From: a virus
Direction: 5' to 3' (one strand)
IMG/VR virus record: IMGVR_UViG_3300030090_003857
Span: 1-30,144 of that record
Length of the DNA stretch: 30,144 bases
Both the position numbers and the translations under genes were made by a program. This document shows positions 6,781-14,783 of the stretch, in pieces. The stretch's first letter is position 1; each line of letters starts with the position of its first letter. Below the pieces are notes generated by a model. It had not been told where the DNA came from. It worked only from the letters and a program-made list of their open reading frames with translations, and searched no databases.

Positions 6781-9700
6781 TTAAATCTCTTTTTCTAGTT
6801 CTTTAACTCTAGCTTCAAGTTCTTGTATCGACTTTAGTAATATAGGTACTAACTTACTGTAATCTACTTGTTGCATATCTTCAGCATCTTTATCACCACT
6901 AACTGCTTGTGGCACTACTTCTTGAAGTTCGTGTGCCATAACACCGTAGCTTCTCGTATCATCTGCTTTCCATTTAAAGTCATACATCTTTATCTTCGAT
7001 GCAATATCTAAAGCATTGAAGTCTTTTAAATCTTCTTTTAATCTGTAATCAGAAGAAGTGTTGTATGACGTTGCAGAATCTAAAGTTTGTATTGTTCCAA
7101 CAGTACCGTTAGGGTTTTTAAAAGAAATACAAGAAGATGAGTTTGTTCTTTCTGCCTCTATTCTTGCACCAACGTTTATAGTACCACCTGCGGCATCATT
7201 AAACTTTATGTGAAGTCTACCATCAGGGCTAGTCTGATTTATTCCAACTGTACCAACACTTGTGAAACGTAGACGTTCAGAACCCGCAGTTGAAAATGCA
7301 ATAGTATCTGCACTTCCTGATGGTTGGTACATTCCAGTATTTACGTCATTATTAAAAGTATAGCCCGGACTTCCTGCCGTTCTACCACTATTTACAAGTT
7401 GTATATATGGTGTATGACTATTTGAGCTTGTTCTAATATCACCATCACTTGTGATACGTAGACGTTCTGATGAATTATATTCATCTGTAATTGCTAAAAA
7501 ACCATTAGCACCATTAGAAGTAATACTAAAGGCATTTGTCGTGTTTTCTGTTAAATAATAACCACCTGATGTTTGTGCTTGTATTTTTTGAGAAGAGTCG
7601 ATTCTGATTGCCTCACTTCCATTGACTGAAAAAAGCATAGAATTTAGGTTATGCTTATAAGAAATAACACCAATAGTTGAACCTGCGTCTGCGGCATCAT
7701 TTGAATCAGCAAAAGTTAAATCACAAGATTTATCATCACCTGAAGTAAGTGCTAATCTTGTATGACCAGTTGTTGTACCAACTTGTAAAATATTATCATA
7801 AGCACCACTAAATGGGTTAGGTATAGATGTAGTTCCAACTCCCACATAACCTAGAAAAGTTGCATTTTGTGATGTGTCTATTTCTAAAGCGGTTGTTTCA
7901 GCGTTACTTGCATTTTTAGTTGCAAAAGTTAATTTATCATTTGAGTTATTCGCATAAATACTTGCGGCAAAATTTGGTGTTGAATCAGTCCAAGCTATTT
8001 TATTATTTACGCCTGAGCCTTGTGCTAAAGTTAAACCATAAGCAGCAGTTTTACCACCTACACCTACTTTTCCTGCAAAAGTTGCATCACTAGAACTTGA
8101 TACAGATAATGGTGTAGTAGAATTTGTGGTATCAAATATCTCAAATGCACCATTATTATTTCTTAATCTAAAATCACTATTGCTATTTGTATCTACAAAA
8201 TCTATTGAAGGTACATCTTTACTTATAGCTATATCACCTGTAAAGGTAGCATCGCCACTTGTCGATATAGTTAATCTTGTTGCACTACCAGTTTGTACTA
8301 AAAAAGCACCACTAGAGCTACCAAGAACTGCTGTACCACTACTATCAGTTAATTCTATTTGTGAATCAGCAGATGATGATGTAAACCTTGCAGAAATTTG
8401 AGTTGAATTTACTGATAAAGGTCTCGCAGGGCTAGTCGTGCCTATGCCGATATTCGATGTACTTCTGTCAATAGTTAAAACTGTAGAGGCTACGCTTGAA
8501 AATGTTTTATCTAAATGTAAATCAGCACTTGCATCTAATCTAAAGCTATAATAATTTGTAGAACCTGCACCAAAGATAAGTGTACCATCAGACATTGCTG
8601 TACTGCCACCAAGAGAACTTTTAAGTATTGAAACAGAACCTGCAAAAGTTGAAGCACTTGAAGCACCATCCATACTTAAAATCGCAGTTGTATTATATCT
8701 TAAATTCATTACAGCACCATCATTGGTTATTGCCATTGGGTGCGTATCTCTAGTATCGTTTAATATTAAGCCTACTGGGTTTGCAGAAGTAATTTCTATT
8801 TTTCTTGCAAGGCTATTATTATCTTCAAATGATGTACCACCAAAGATTGCATCACCTGCAAAAGTTGCATTGTTAGAAGCTAAAACTATAGTGTTATTTC
8901 CAGAGCCATCTCTTATAGTTACATTACCAACATTACCATCAATACCACCCATAAACATATCGCCATTGTTATCAATGCCAATCATTCTCAATGCTGTAGA
9001 ACCATTGCTATGAGTTCCTTCAAAATATTTGTTATTAGCTACTCTTGCACTATCATTAAATATTCCTTTACCTGCAAACGTAGCACCTGATGAATTTAAT
9101 TTTAATTGATTGACTTCTGAATTATTTACAAGGGTAGTAAGCAATAATTGACCATCCTCTGCACCTGCTGTACTATCTTCTATTTGACCAAATATACTTG
9201 CATATCTTGTATTATTACCTGAAGCGTCATTGCCATCAAAATTAATAAATGAAAATGTGTTTCCATTACCATTATCATCTGAACGTAGAGTTAATCCTGC
9301 ATCACCAGTACCATCATTTTCAAATAATATTTCATTTGAACTAGAAGAATCTGCAAAAACGTGAAGCAAACTAGATGGACTAGTTGTTGAAATTCCTACC
9401 GAACCTCCAGCAGTTATTGTAACTGCATTATTAAGTTTCATATCTAAAAAGCTAGATGTTCCTCTGTTATATCCTTGTGCAAAAACTACACCTCCACCAG
9501 CAGAATAACCAGCTTCAAAACCTTGATTTGCATCATCACCTACTCTAAAATCTCCACCTTGTACATCTAATTTCATCCCAGTTGTTATAGATGCCGTACC
9601 AATACCTACGTTAGTATCAAATCTTATAGCACCTGCACTATCATTATCAGAAAACCTTAAATCTGCACCACTACCATAAATATCCCATTTACCAGTACCA

Positions 9701-10878
9701 CTACTTGCATATAATCTTACATAATCGCCACTAGATGAACTTGTTGATATAAACTTTTTAGAAGTTGCAGTAACATCACCTGCAAACGTTGCATTTTGTG
9801 ATGAATCAAGTGTAAGTGCAGTTGTCGAACCAGTTGTGAAACCTAAACTATCGGCACCTACTCGATACATACCAGTATTATCATCACCATAGAAAGTGAA
9901 ATCAGGCGCACCTGCATTACCATTATTACTTGCGCCTATTTGACCATTAACTGATAATTGTACTGCTGAATCAGGTACAAGACCAACACCCAATAAACCT
10001 TGAATTTGAATGTTACCACTTGATTCACTTATGACAGAATCAGTAATCGTATCTGTGTCAGACCACTTTACAATCTTACCCGCAGTCCCGCTACCATCCA
10101 CAGCACCTGCACCAATAGGTATCTCGACAACTTGACCAGAAGATGTTACACCTAATCTTTGTGTTACTGTGCCAGTAATACTGCCACTACCATATTGATG
10201 TAATCTTACTCCTGTTGTCTGTGCAAAAGTAAATTGTGTTGAACCACCAACACCAAGCTGTATGTTATCAGCAGATGTAGTTCCTGCAATATAAACATCA
10301 CTTGTATTGCCCCATAAAAGCTTATTAGAATTATCAAGAAGAATATCTCCACCTGATATTGTTAATTTAGAAGATGGACTTGTAGTGTTTATACCTACAT
10401 TTTTTGAAGATTCTTTGGCAAATAAAATAGTATTACCGCCATCATCTGTTATATTTATTCCTGCATTACTAGCACCTGTTTCATAACTCTTTAAGAATAA
10501 AATACCAGTACTATCATCAAAACCTATTTGGCCGCCATCTGATGTGGCATTACCTGTGTTGTTAGTTTTAAATCTTAAATCAACTGATGTGTTAGAACCA
10601 CCATCTAAGGTTAATGTAGAACCACTCGTTGCTACGCCATTGGAACCACCGATTAATAATTGGTCCTTAACCCAAGTGTCATTTTCAACTGTTAAACTAA
10701 AAGAAGTATTTGGCGTAACACCTATACCTAGACCTCCTGTAGATAAGTATAATGGAGAATCAGTTCCACCACCATCAGTAAGTCTTTTACCACTCGAGCC
10801 AATAATTGCATTATCAGTTGTTTTTAAAAGTCCTAAATACGAGGATGCTATAGTATTACCAGTAAGTGATGTACCCAT
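6781..10878 (-). CDS. Tail fibre with S74 intramolecular chaperone
   Basis: Long (1365 aa) host-recognition fibre. The N-terminus (GTSLTGNTIASSYLGLLK) resembles the attachment module of many marine phage fibres. The middle is a Gly/Ser/Thr/Asn-rich beta repeat region with seven TFAG-type units and several VGIxTTSP units, expected to form a trimeric beta-shaft. Two NTGMY segments resemble each other. The C-terminus is a Peptidase_S74 / endosialidase chaperone domain: SSDYRLKEDL gives Ser1276 and Lys1281, the spacing of the known Ser-Lys dyad that cuts the chaperone off after trimerisation. It is followed by MYDFKWK, YGVMAHELQEVVP and a C-terminal coiled coil (about 1336-1365). A TATATTTG box lies 16 bases upstream. 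Receptor unknown. Confidence 0.92.
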   Translation of the reverse strand: MGTSLTGNTIASSYLGLLKTTDNAIIGSSGKRLTDGGGTDSPLYLSTGGLGIGVTPNTSFSLTVENDTWVKDQLLIGGSNGVATSGSTLTLDGGSNTSVDLRFKTNNTGNATSDGGQIGFDDSTGILFLKSYETGASNAGINITDDGGNTILFAKESSKNVGINTTSPSSKLTISGGDILLDNSNKLLWGNTSDVYIAGTTSADNIQLGVGGSTQFTFAQTTGVRLHQYGSGSITGTVTQRLGVTSSGQVVEIPIGAGAVDGSGTAGKIVKWSDTDTITDSVISESSGNIQIQGLLGVGLVPDSAVQLSVNGQIGASNNGNAGAPDFTFYGDDNTGMYRVGADSLGFTTGSTTALTLDSSQNATFAGDVTATSKKFISTSSSSGDYVRLYASSGTGKWDIYGSGADLRFSDNDSAGAIRFDTNVGIGTASITTGMKLDVQGGDFRVGDDANQGFEAGYSAGGGVVFAQGYNRGTSSFLDMKLNNAVTITAGGSVGISTTSPSSLLHVFADSSSSNEILFENDGTGDAGLTLRSDDNGNGNTFSFINFDGNDASGNNTRYASIFGQIEDSTAGAEDGQLLLTTLVNNSEVNQLKLNSSGATFAGKGIFNDSARVANNKYFEGTHSNGSTALRMIGIDNNGDMFMGGIDGNVGNVTIRDGSGNNTIVLASNNATFAGDAIFGGTSFEDNNSLARKIEITSANPVGLILNDTRDTHPMAITNDGAVMNLRYNTTAILSMDGASSASTFAGSVSILKSSLGGSTAMSDGTLIFGAGSTNYYSFRLDASADLHLDKTFSSVASTVLTIDRSTSNIGIGTTSPARPLSVNSTQISARFTSSSADSQIELTDSSGTAVLGSSSGAFLVQTGSATRLTISTSGDATFTGDIAISKDVPSIDFVDTNSNSDFRLRNNNGAFEIFDTTNSTTPLSVSSSSDATFAGKVGVGGKTAAYGLTLAQGSGVNNKIAWTDSTPNFAASIYANNSNDKLTFATKNASNAETTALEIDTSQNATFLGYVGVGTTSIPNPFSGAYDNILQVGTTTGHTRLALTSGDDKSCDLTFADSNDAADAGSTIGVISYKHNLNSMLFSVNGSEAIRIDSSQKIQAQTSGGYYLTENTTNAFSITSNGANGFLAITDEYNSSERLRITSDGDIRTSSNSHTPYIQLVNSGRTAGSPGYTFNNDVNTGMYQPSGSADTIAFSTAGSERLRFTSVGTVGINQTSPDGRLHIKFNDAAGGTINVGARIEAERTNSSSCISFKNPNGTVGTIQTLDSATSYNTSSDYRLKEDLKDFNALDIASKIKMYDFKWKADDTRSYGVMAHELQEVVPQAVSGDKDAEDMQQVDYSKLVPILLKSIQELEARVKELEKEI
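7841..9805 (-). repeat. Seven TFAG-type protein repeats in the fibre shaft
   Basis: Within the fibre gene seven degenerate units of the form (D/N)ATF(A/T/L)G recur, each at the end of a Ser/Gly/Asn-rich block. At DNA level the plus strand shows related words such as CTGCAAAAGTTGCAT. They alternate with VGIGTTSP-like units. The pattern fits repeated beta-strand turns and probably grew by duplication; spacing is irregular, so this is not a tandem satellite. Confidence 0.75.
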
Positions 10879-10894
10879 AAGATTATTTTATTTA

Positions 10895-10902
10895 CAAATA
10901 TA
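10895..10902 (-). promoter_or_regulatory. -7 element TATATTTG upstream of tail fibre gene
   Basis: Exact TAnnTTTG on the minus strand, 16 bases before the fibre ATG, in the 24-base gap after the HNH gene. Confidence 0.5.
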
Positions 10903-11328
10903 CTATTTTTTCATTTTCATTATATGCTTGTTGTGATGCTCTCTGTGACAGTTAGCACACAAGACTTCACACTTTGCCATTATCTCTGTAAGTATAGCAT
11001 CAACTTTACCATCATGAAAACTTTTTTTAGATAAATTTCTAATTGCCCTTGCAATAGCAAATTTTTTTCTTTTTGTATGATGGAAGTCTAATGCACTAAA
11101 ATTTTTATCATAACCACATCTTACACATTTAATATCTATATACGTAGAAAGTTTATAAATAAATTCTTGTTTCCAATGCCTATGATTTTTTTCTCTTTGT
11201 TTATTTCTACAATCTCTGCAATGTATCTCTGCTTTTTTATTTGACCTTTTATAATATCTAGATAAAGGTTTTATCTTTTTACATGTTGCACAAATTTTAC
11301 CTTCCTTGTCCCCTGTATTTTCTGCCAC
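10903..11328 (-). CDS. HNH endonuclease
   Basis: The 141-aa protein has an N-terminal zinc-ribbon-like pair CATC (about 13-16) and CRDC (about 38-41). It then has a CVRCG knuckle, the H of LDFHHTKRK and a terminal LCANCHREHHNKH, which give the His and Asn/His metal site of HNH nucleases. Such genes are often free-standing homing endonucleases in phages; some HNH proteins assist terminase, but here it sits far from terL, between the lysis genes and the fibre. The start is GTG (with AAAGGAAA upstream) and overlaps the 46-aa gene by 32 bases. The next ATG lies after the zinc pair, so GTG is kept. Confidence 0.85.
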   Translation of the reverse strand: MAENTGDKEGKICATCKKIKPLSRYYKRSNKKAEIHCRDCRNKQREKNHRHWKQEFIYKLSTYIDIKCVRCGYDKNFSALDFHHTKRKKFAIARAIRNLSKKSFHDGKVDAILTEIMAKCEVLCANCHREHHNKHIMKMKK

Positions 11329-11437
11329 TATAATATTTTCCTTTTTTATTGTTTGTGTTTTTATTTTTAGAATGTATGCCTTTTCTTTTCTTCTTGGGTT
11401 TTGCTTCGTATGCTTTTGGAAAAAACCTTTTGGCCAT
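11297..11437 (-). CDS. Small very basic 46-aa protein
   Basis: Read from the gap between holin and HNH genes. The ATG at 11437 overlaps the holin stop as TAATG, the same coupling seen at other true genes here. About half the residues are Lys/Arg/His/Asn, with a run PKKKRKGIHSKNKN and the ending KYRGQGR. Small basic phage proteins ending in a YRGQG(K/R) motif are common in marine phages (recalled pattern), role unknown; nucleic-acid binding or virion packing is possible. The 3' end overlaps the HNH start in another frame. Confidence 0.7.
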   Translation of the reverse strand: MAKRFFPKAYEAKPKKKRKGIHSKNKNTNNKKGKYYSGRKYRGQGR

Positions 11438-11823
11438 TATTTCTTAGAATACTTTTCTAAACCACGTGAACCAAAATATGCACCGATAACTGTAATTAAT
11501 ACTATTTGTAACAGGTCAACCCAACTTTCTTTGACCTCAAAAGATATTTTACCTGCATCTATAAAAACAAGCAAGATTGTACTGATAACTAAAATAAGTA
11601 AAACCAATGGCCTAATGTTTTTAGAAAGCCAACTATCAGAAGTACTGTCATACTTCCACCTCTCTGTGGTATTCTTTTGCATCTCAATCTCAAAAGATTG
11701 AAAAAGTTGCTGTATCTCTTTATTTGCCTGATGTTTTTCTTCTTTGGTTTGTACAAAACGGTCTACGATATTAGCAATCCCTGTGGCAGTTTCGCCAAAG
11801 ATTTTTTGAAATATTTTATTCAT
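11437..11823 (-). CDS. Holin (GTA_holin_3TM-like)
   Basis: The 128-aa membrane protein has an amphipathic, charged N-terminal half (1-55), then RWKYDSTSDSWLSKNIRP followed by a hydrophobic helix (about 71-89), a short loop and a second helix (about 101-118) ending ...GSRGLEKYSKK. The DSWLSKNIRP-hydrophobic-loop-IVLITVIGAYFGSR pattern is that of the 'holin of 3TMs' family first described from gene transfer agents. It would form the inner-membrane lesion at lysis. It is coupled by ATGA to a tiny membrane gene upstream and lies downstream of the lysin candidate. The first predicted TM of the family is not obvious here. Confidence 0.8.
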   Translation of the reverse strand: MNKIFQKIFGETATGIANIVDRFVQTKEEKHQANKEIQQLFQSFEIEMQKNTTERWKYDSTSDSWLSKNIRPLVLLILVISTILLVFIDAGKISFEVKESWVDLLQIVLITVIGAYFGSRGLEKYSKK

Positions 11824-11933
11824 CTATCATTATCTGTTAGCCAAACATATATAATTAGACCTCCAACAAGCAAGGCACCAGCAAGTGTCACAGCCACCAC
11901 AGCAAAATCTACGTTTTCTAAATGTATTTGCAT
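11820..11933 (-). CDS. Tiny single-TM protein (37 aa)
   Basis: Read from the gap upstream of the holin. It starts at ATG 11933, which overlaps the previous stop as TAATG, and ends in TGA overlapping the holin ATG as ATGA; two tight couplings in a row support a real gene. The sequence is a short N-terminal segment (MQIHLENVDFA), one hydrophobic helix (about 10-31, VVAVTLAGALLVGGLIIYVWL) and a polar end. It could be an antiholin, a pinholin-like partner or a spanin-like piece; no lipobox is present. The role is inferred from location only. Confidence 0.7.
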   Translation of the reverse strand: MQIHLENVDFAVVAVTLAGALLVGGLIIYVWLTDNDR

Positions 11934-12124
11934 TATAATTCATCTATTAAATCCATTAATTTATGTTCTATTCTAAGAAATATTTCTATTCTTTGTACAC
12001 CTTCCCATTCCTTTAAACCCTCTGCTACGTCCATAAGTGTATTAATTTTTGATAATGTCTGTGTAGTTTTTAATTGTTCATTTACATCTTTCTCCGTAAG
12101 ACTTATGTCGCTTAATAATTTCAT
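11933..12124 (-). CDS. Hypothetical 63-aa helical protein
   Basis: Not recognised. The protein is short, charged and probably helical throughout (TEKDVNEQLKTTQTLSKIN...), with no membrane segment. It is coupled by ATGA to the upstream membrane gene and by TAATG to the tiny TM gene downstream, so it belongs to the lysis operon. It may be a soluble partner of the coiled-coil membrane protein, but nothing specific can be seen. Confidence 0.65.
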   Translation of the reverse strand: MKLLSDISLTEKDVNEQLKTTQTLSKINTLMDVAEGLKEWEGVQRIEIFLRIEHKLMDLIDEL

Positions 12125-12423
12125 TTTTTATAAACTTTATCTTCTAAAGAATTTAATCTTCTGTTTGTTTGTTCTTCGTATTTTTCTAATTCTTTAATTA
12201 AATAATCTATTTTTTGATTAATAACTTTTGTATCGTCTTGCTCTATTTTATACTCTGGTAATGTTTTTGCTACCTCTATTTCTGATGTTAATTGTGAATA
12301 TGTCATGGTAAGTGAAATAATTCCACCAACCAATAATCCTAAAAATTTAATATCTATTTTGATGTCGCTTTTGCCATCACCATCAACGTCAAGTGCAACC
12401 TTTTTGTTTGTTATATCATCCAT
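12121..12423 (-). CDS. Membrane protein with coiled-coil domain
   Basis: The 100-aa protein begins MDDITNKKVALDVDGDGKSD. A hydrophobic helix lies at about 23-40 (IKFLGLLVGGIISLTMTYSQL), and after a polar hinge the C-terminal part (about 62-100) is a coiled coil of IDYLIKELEKYEEQTNRRL type. A TTG at 12453 would add ten lysine-rich residues and overlap the previous stop; ATG 12423 with AAAGAAAGG before it is preferred. The topology resembles spanin inner-membrane subunits or holin accessory proteins. It lies between the DUF5675-like gene and the holin. Function inferred from context. Confidence 0.7.
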   Translation of the reverse strand: MDDITNKKVALDVDGDGKSDIKIDIKFLGLLVGGIISLTMTYSQLTSEIEVAKTLPEYKIEQDDTKVINQKIDYLIKELEKYEEQTNRRLNSLEDKVYKK

Positions 12424-12439
12424 ACCTTTCTTTTTGATT

Positions 12440-12928
12440 TTAGCTTTCCTCAAAATTAGTAATTTTAATTGATAGATGTTTTTGTGAATCTAGTATATCC
12501 GCAATAATTGGGTAAATTCTTTTGTAACATTCTGTTGATTGTCCTAAAAACCCATCTTTTGTAATATTTTGCGATATAACGTTTCCAACAAGTAAACACC
12601 CAGCTGTATCGTTATCAGTATTACCACAATGAATAAGAATATACTCAAAATTAGGAACATCAATAAGCTGTAACATACCTCTCGTATCATTGTGAAGATT
12701 GGGAAAACGCTTTTTATATTTAGTGTAATAACCTCCTTGCGTTCTGTATTTAATCTGATAAGTGCCTGCAGGTATGCGAGTTTCTGCATAAACCTTGACT
12801 TCCCTTTTTTCATCTTCAAGTACAAAGCATAAAAAATCTTTTTGGTTTGTTTCATCATTTTTAAGAAATAATATGCCTAAGGTACTATCTTTTTGTGAAC
12901 TATATCTGTACAATTCTAATGTTATCAT
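12440..12928 (-). CDS. DUF5675-like protein, candidate lysin
   Basis: The 162-aa protein has TLGILFLKND, FLCFVLEDEKREVKVYAET and RIPAGTYQIKYR, then ILIHCGNTDNDTAGCLLVG, the conserved order of DUF5675. H100 and G110-C111 make a His-x(n)-T-x-G-C pattern reminiscent of YkuD-type L,D-transpeptidases, so a cysteine-based peptidoglycan activity is a reasonable guess; this is inference. It takes the place of an endolysin in the lysis cassette, and no other muralytic gene was found in the window. Its ATG is coupled as ATGA to the tail terminator gene. No signal peptide, so it would need the holin. Confidence 0.7.
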   Translation of the reverse strand: MITLELYRYSSQKDSTLGILFLKNDETNQKDFLCFVLEDEKREVKVYAETRIPAGTYQIKYRTQGGYYTKYKKRFPNLHNDTRGMLQLIDVPNFEYILIHCGNTDNDTAGCLLVGNVISQNITKDGFLGQSTECYKRIYPIIADILDSQKHLSIKITNFEES

Positions 12929-13359
12929 ATTTGTTCTAATTTAACAGATAAAGATATGATACCTCTGTAATACGTATGGTCAGGTGCATCTTCTGTTAAA
13001 TATGTGATACCCTCATTTACTTGTGAATAAACATTAAAGCCGTCAGAGTTTAAATTCATGAGACCACTTTTTAGAATTACAAGCTGTGAAATAGAATTAA
13101 TGATTTGATTTGCCTGTAATTGTCCACCATCTCCATCTGCAAATCTTGTTACAACCTCAATTCTTGTAGAAACATCTGCAATATAATTGCTTATATTATC
13201 TTCAATCTGATTTGTACTGACAGAATAAATAATAATGTAAGGATATGTTGCATTGTTTGGAACAGCATTATATACAGGAACATTGCTACCATCGTATGAT
13301 ATATTACCATTTAACACATTAAATAATCCTCTTCTAACAAAATGTGCAGGTTCTTTCAT
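12925..13359 (-). CDS. Tail terminator / tail completion protein
   Basis: The 144-aa protein matches the DUF3168/gp17-type pattern: an N-terminal helix (FVRRGLFNVLN), then YPYIIIYSVSTNQIEDN and ISNYIADVSTRIEVVTRFADGD, a helix, and a final beta pair HTYYRGIISLSVKLEQI. Such proteins cap the tail tube as a hexamer at the head-facing end. It lies after the HK97-gp10-like gene with ATGA overlaps on both sides, in the conserved connector order. Start and end are therefore firm. Confidence 0.8.
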   Translation of the reverse strand: MKEPAHFVRRGLFNVLNGNISYDGSNVPVYNAVPNNATYPYIIIYSVSTNQIEDNISNYIADVSTRIEVVTRFADGDGGQLQANQIINSISQLVILKSGLMNLNSDGFNVYSQVNEGITYLTEDAPDHTYYRGIISLSVKLEQI

Positions 13360-13895
13360 TTGGTTGTATTTTTAATTTCACTTTTTATAAATCTATATAA
13401 ATCTTTTATAGAATCTTTAAATGCAGGATACATAAAAGGCTGTGGTCTTGTACCAACTTTTAATATTTTCATCATTATTGGAAATGATATTTGTTTTGCC
13501 TCTTCTTCTGTTTTACCAAGTTTTTTAACAATCCAATTTTCTATTGCATCCTTAAATGAAACACCACTTTTTACTTTTATACCTTTAAATTGATTTGCAA
13601 TACTTTTAAATTCACTTGGTACTTTAACAAGACTTCTTGTACCAAATTCAAGAAAAGCAGCGTATGTTTCATCTACCTGTGCACCACCCTCTAAATTTCT
13701 TTTTGATAGATATGGTTTTATTTTACCTGTAAGGCTAAAATTTTTCTTACCAAGGTTTGCATTTGCTAATCCTGAAAAAACCAAACTGAATTGATTCAGC
13801 GCATCAAATAGATTTTCGTCTAATAATTCTGATTTATTATTGAGTTCTTTACGTAATTTTTGTACTTGTGAAGATGTATTGCCTATTGTTATCAT
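13356..13895 (-). CDS. HK97 gp10-like neck protein
   Basis: The 179-aa protein contains YAAFLEFGTRSLVKVP and later VGTRPQPFMYPAFKDSIKDL, the two signature segments (E-F-G-T and P-Q-P-F-x-x-P-A-F) of the HK97 gp10 / tail-component family. These proteins act at the head-tail junction. Its C-terminus is basic and helical. It sits between the head-closure and tail-terminator genes with ATGA overlaps, matching order in many siphophages. Confidence 0.85.
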   Translation of the reverse strand: MITIGNTSSQVQKLRKELNNKSELLDENLFDALNQFSLVFSGLANANLGKKNFSLTGKIKPYLSKRNLEGGAQVDETYAAFLEFGTRSLVKVPSEFKSIANQFKGIKVKSGVSFKDAIENWIVKKLGKTEEEAKQISFPIMMKILKVGTRPQPFMYPAFKDSIKDLYRFIKSEIKNTTK

Positions 13896-14218
13896 GCTGT
13901 TCGATTACCTTTGACGCTAAAATAATATAAATCAAGCTCTAGAATCGTATTGATTCTATATTGATTGTTATCCCTTTCAGGAAAAAGAACGTCGCCTACT
14001 TGAATATTAGCTGTGGCAGTATTCTTTCTTATTATCAATTCTATTCCTTTATTTAATTGTCTTTTATCATTTGCAAAAGACATATCTCCATCTGTAAATT
14101 TCAATTTTGCCCAAATGGTTGCAACAGTTGATTGTGAAGATGTGAAACCTCCGAAACCATCTGCAGATTTTGTTAATCTTTTTATTGCAACTCTGTCTCT
14201 AAATTCACCAATATTCAT
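13892..14218 (-). CDS. Head closure protein (phage head-tail joining)
   Basis: The 108-aa beta-barrel-like protein reads MNIGEFRDRVAIKRLTKSADGFGGF, then TIWAKLKF, GIELIIRKN and GDVLFPERDNNQYRINTI. This is the Phage_H_T_join / SPP1 gp16-like pattern (RDRV.I......DG.GG......ATIWAK). It would plug the connector after packaging. Start ATG 14218 follows the adaptor stop by one base. Confidence 0.85.
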   Translation of the reverse strand: MNIGEFRDRVAIKRLTKSADGFGGFTSSQSTVATIWAKLKFTDGDMSFANDKRQLNKGIELIIRKNTATANIQVGDVLFPERDNNQYRINTILELDLYYFSVKGNRTA

Positions 14219-14219
14219 T

Positions 14220-14783
14220 TTAAATATCGCTTATAAATTTAAAAGGGTCTAAAATTTTCTTTACGCTTGATGGTATTTCTGTTATATTACCAGCTACAAA
14301 ATCTGTTCTGTTATCATAATATGTTGTTGCCAATTGTAATATTGCCAATTTTAAGGCACTATCTGTCATACCAGTTGTTGTATAAACAATCTTAATATCT
14401 TCATTTGGTAAACCAGTTAAGATAATATATTTATCATCAAAACCATATGAATCAAAACTTGCTGTTTTCAAAGAGCCATCACTTTCTTGTGTCTGCACAC
14501 TTGTTATTGCATTGATTGGTGCATATGGTAAAACAATTTTGTATCTATCTGCATAAAGACCATCGTAATTACCACCTTTCTCTGGTACATGACTTCTAAA
14601 ATATGTTCTTGTTTTTGCTACAATATCTCTATTGATATAATCCTCACATGATGACCTTGCCGCAGTATTTAAAATACCAATCAATGTATCATCACTAGAT
14701 GTCTCTATTCTAGCATAACTCTTTATTTCAGAAGCAGAAACTAATTCACTTCCTGTTGTTGAATCAATTTGTACACTTACCAT
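14220..14783 (-). CDS. Head-tail connector adaptor (gp6/gp15-like)
   Basis: The 187-aa protein has an N-terminal helix set (SASEIKSYARIETSSDDTLIGILNTAARSSCEDYINRD), the gp6-like DUF3199/SPP1 gp15 pattern, then LPYAPINAITSVQT and a C-terminal helix ALKLAILQLATTYYDNR. The protein forms a 12-subunit ring under the portal. The conserved order portal-MuF-protease-capsid-adaptor-closure-gp10-terminator supports the call. Its ATG overlaps the upstream 58-aa gene stop as TAATG. Confidence 0.85.
   Translation of the reverse strand: MVSVQIDSTTGSELVSASEIKSYARIETSSDDTLIGILNTAARSSCEDYINRDIVAKTRTYFRSHVPEKGGNYDGLYADRYKIVLPYAPINAITSVQTQESDGSLKTASFDSYGFDDKYIILTGLPNEDIKIVYTTTGMTDSALKLAILQLATTYYDNRTDFVAGNITEIPSSVKKILDPFKFISDI

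Noticed and set aside
7841-9805. Repeated words in the fibre gene as a CRISPR array
   Set aside because: Repeats are in frame, degenerate and irregularly spaced, and encode protein motifs; there is no constant repeat-spacer pattern.
10544-10936. Plus-strand 130-codon frame
   Set aside because: Opposite the N-terminal part of the tail fibre and the end of the HNH gene; no independent evidence.
11677-11976. Plus-strand hydrophobic frame near the holin
   Set aside because: Antisense to the holin and tiny TM gene; hydrophobicity arises from the reverse complement of their codons.
12424-12453. TTG start for the TM/coiled-coil gene
   Set aside because: It would add a lysine-rich tail overlapping the previous gene, whereas ATG 12423 has a better upstream context and no overlap.
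12544-12858. Minus-strand 104-codon frame inside the lysin candidate
   Set aside because: Other frame of the same strand within the DUF5675-like gene, whose conserved motifs fix the true frame.
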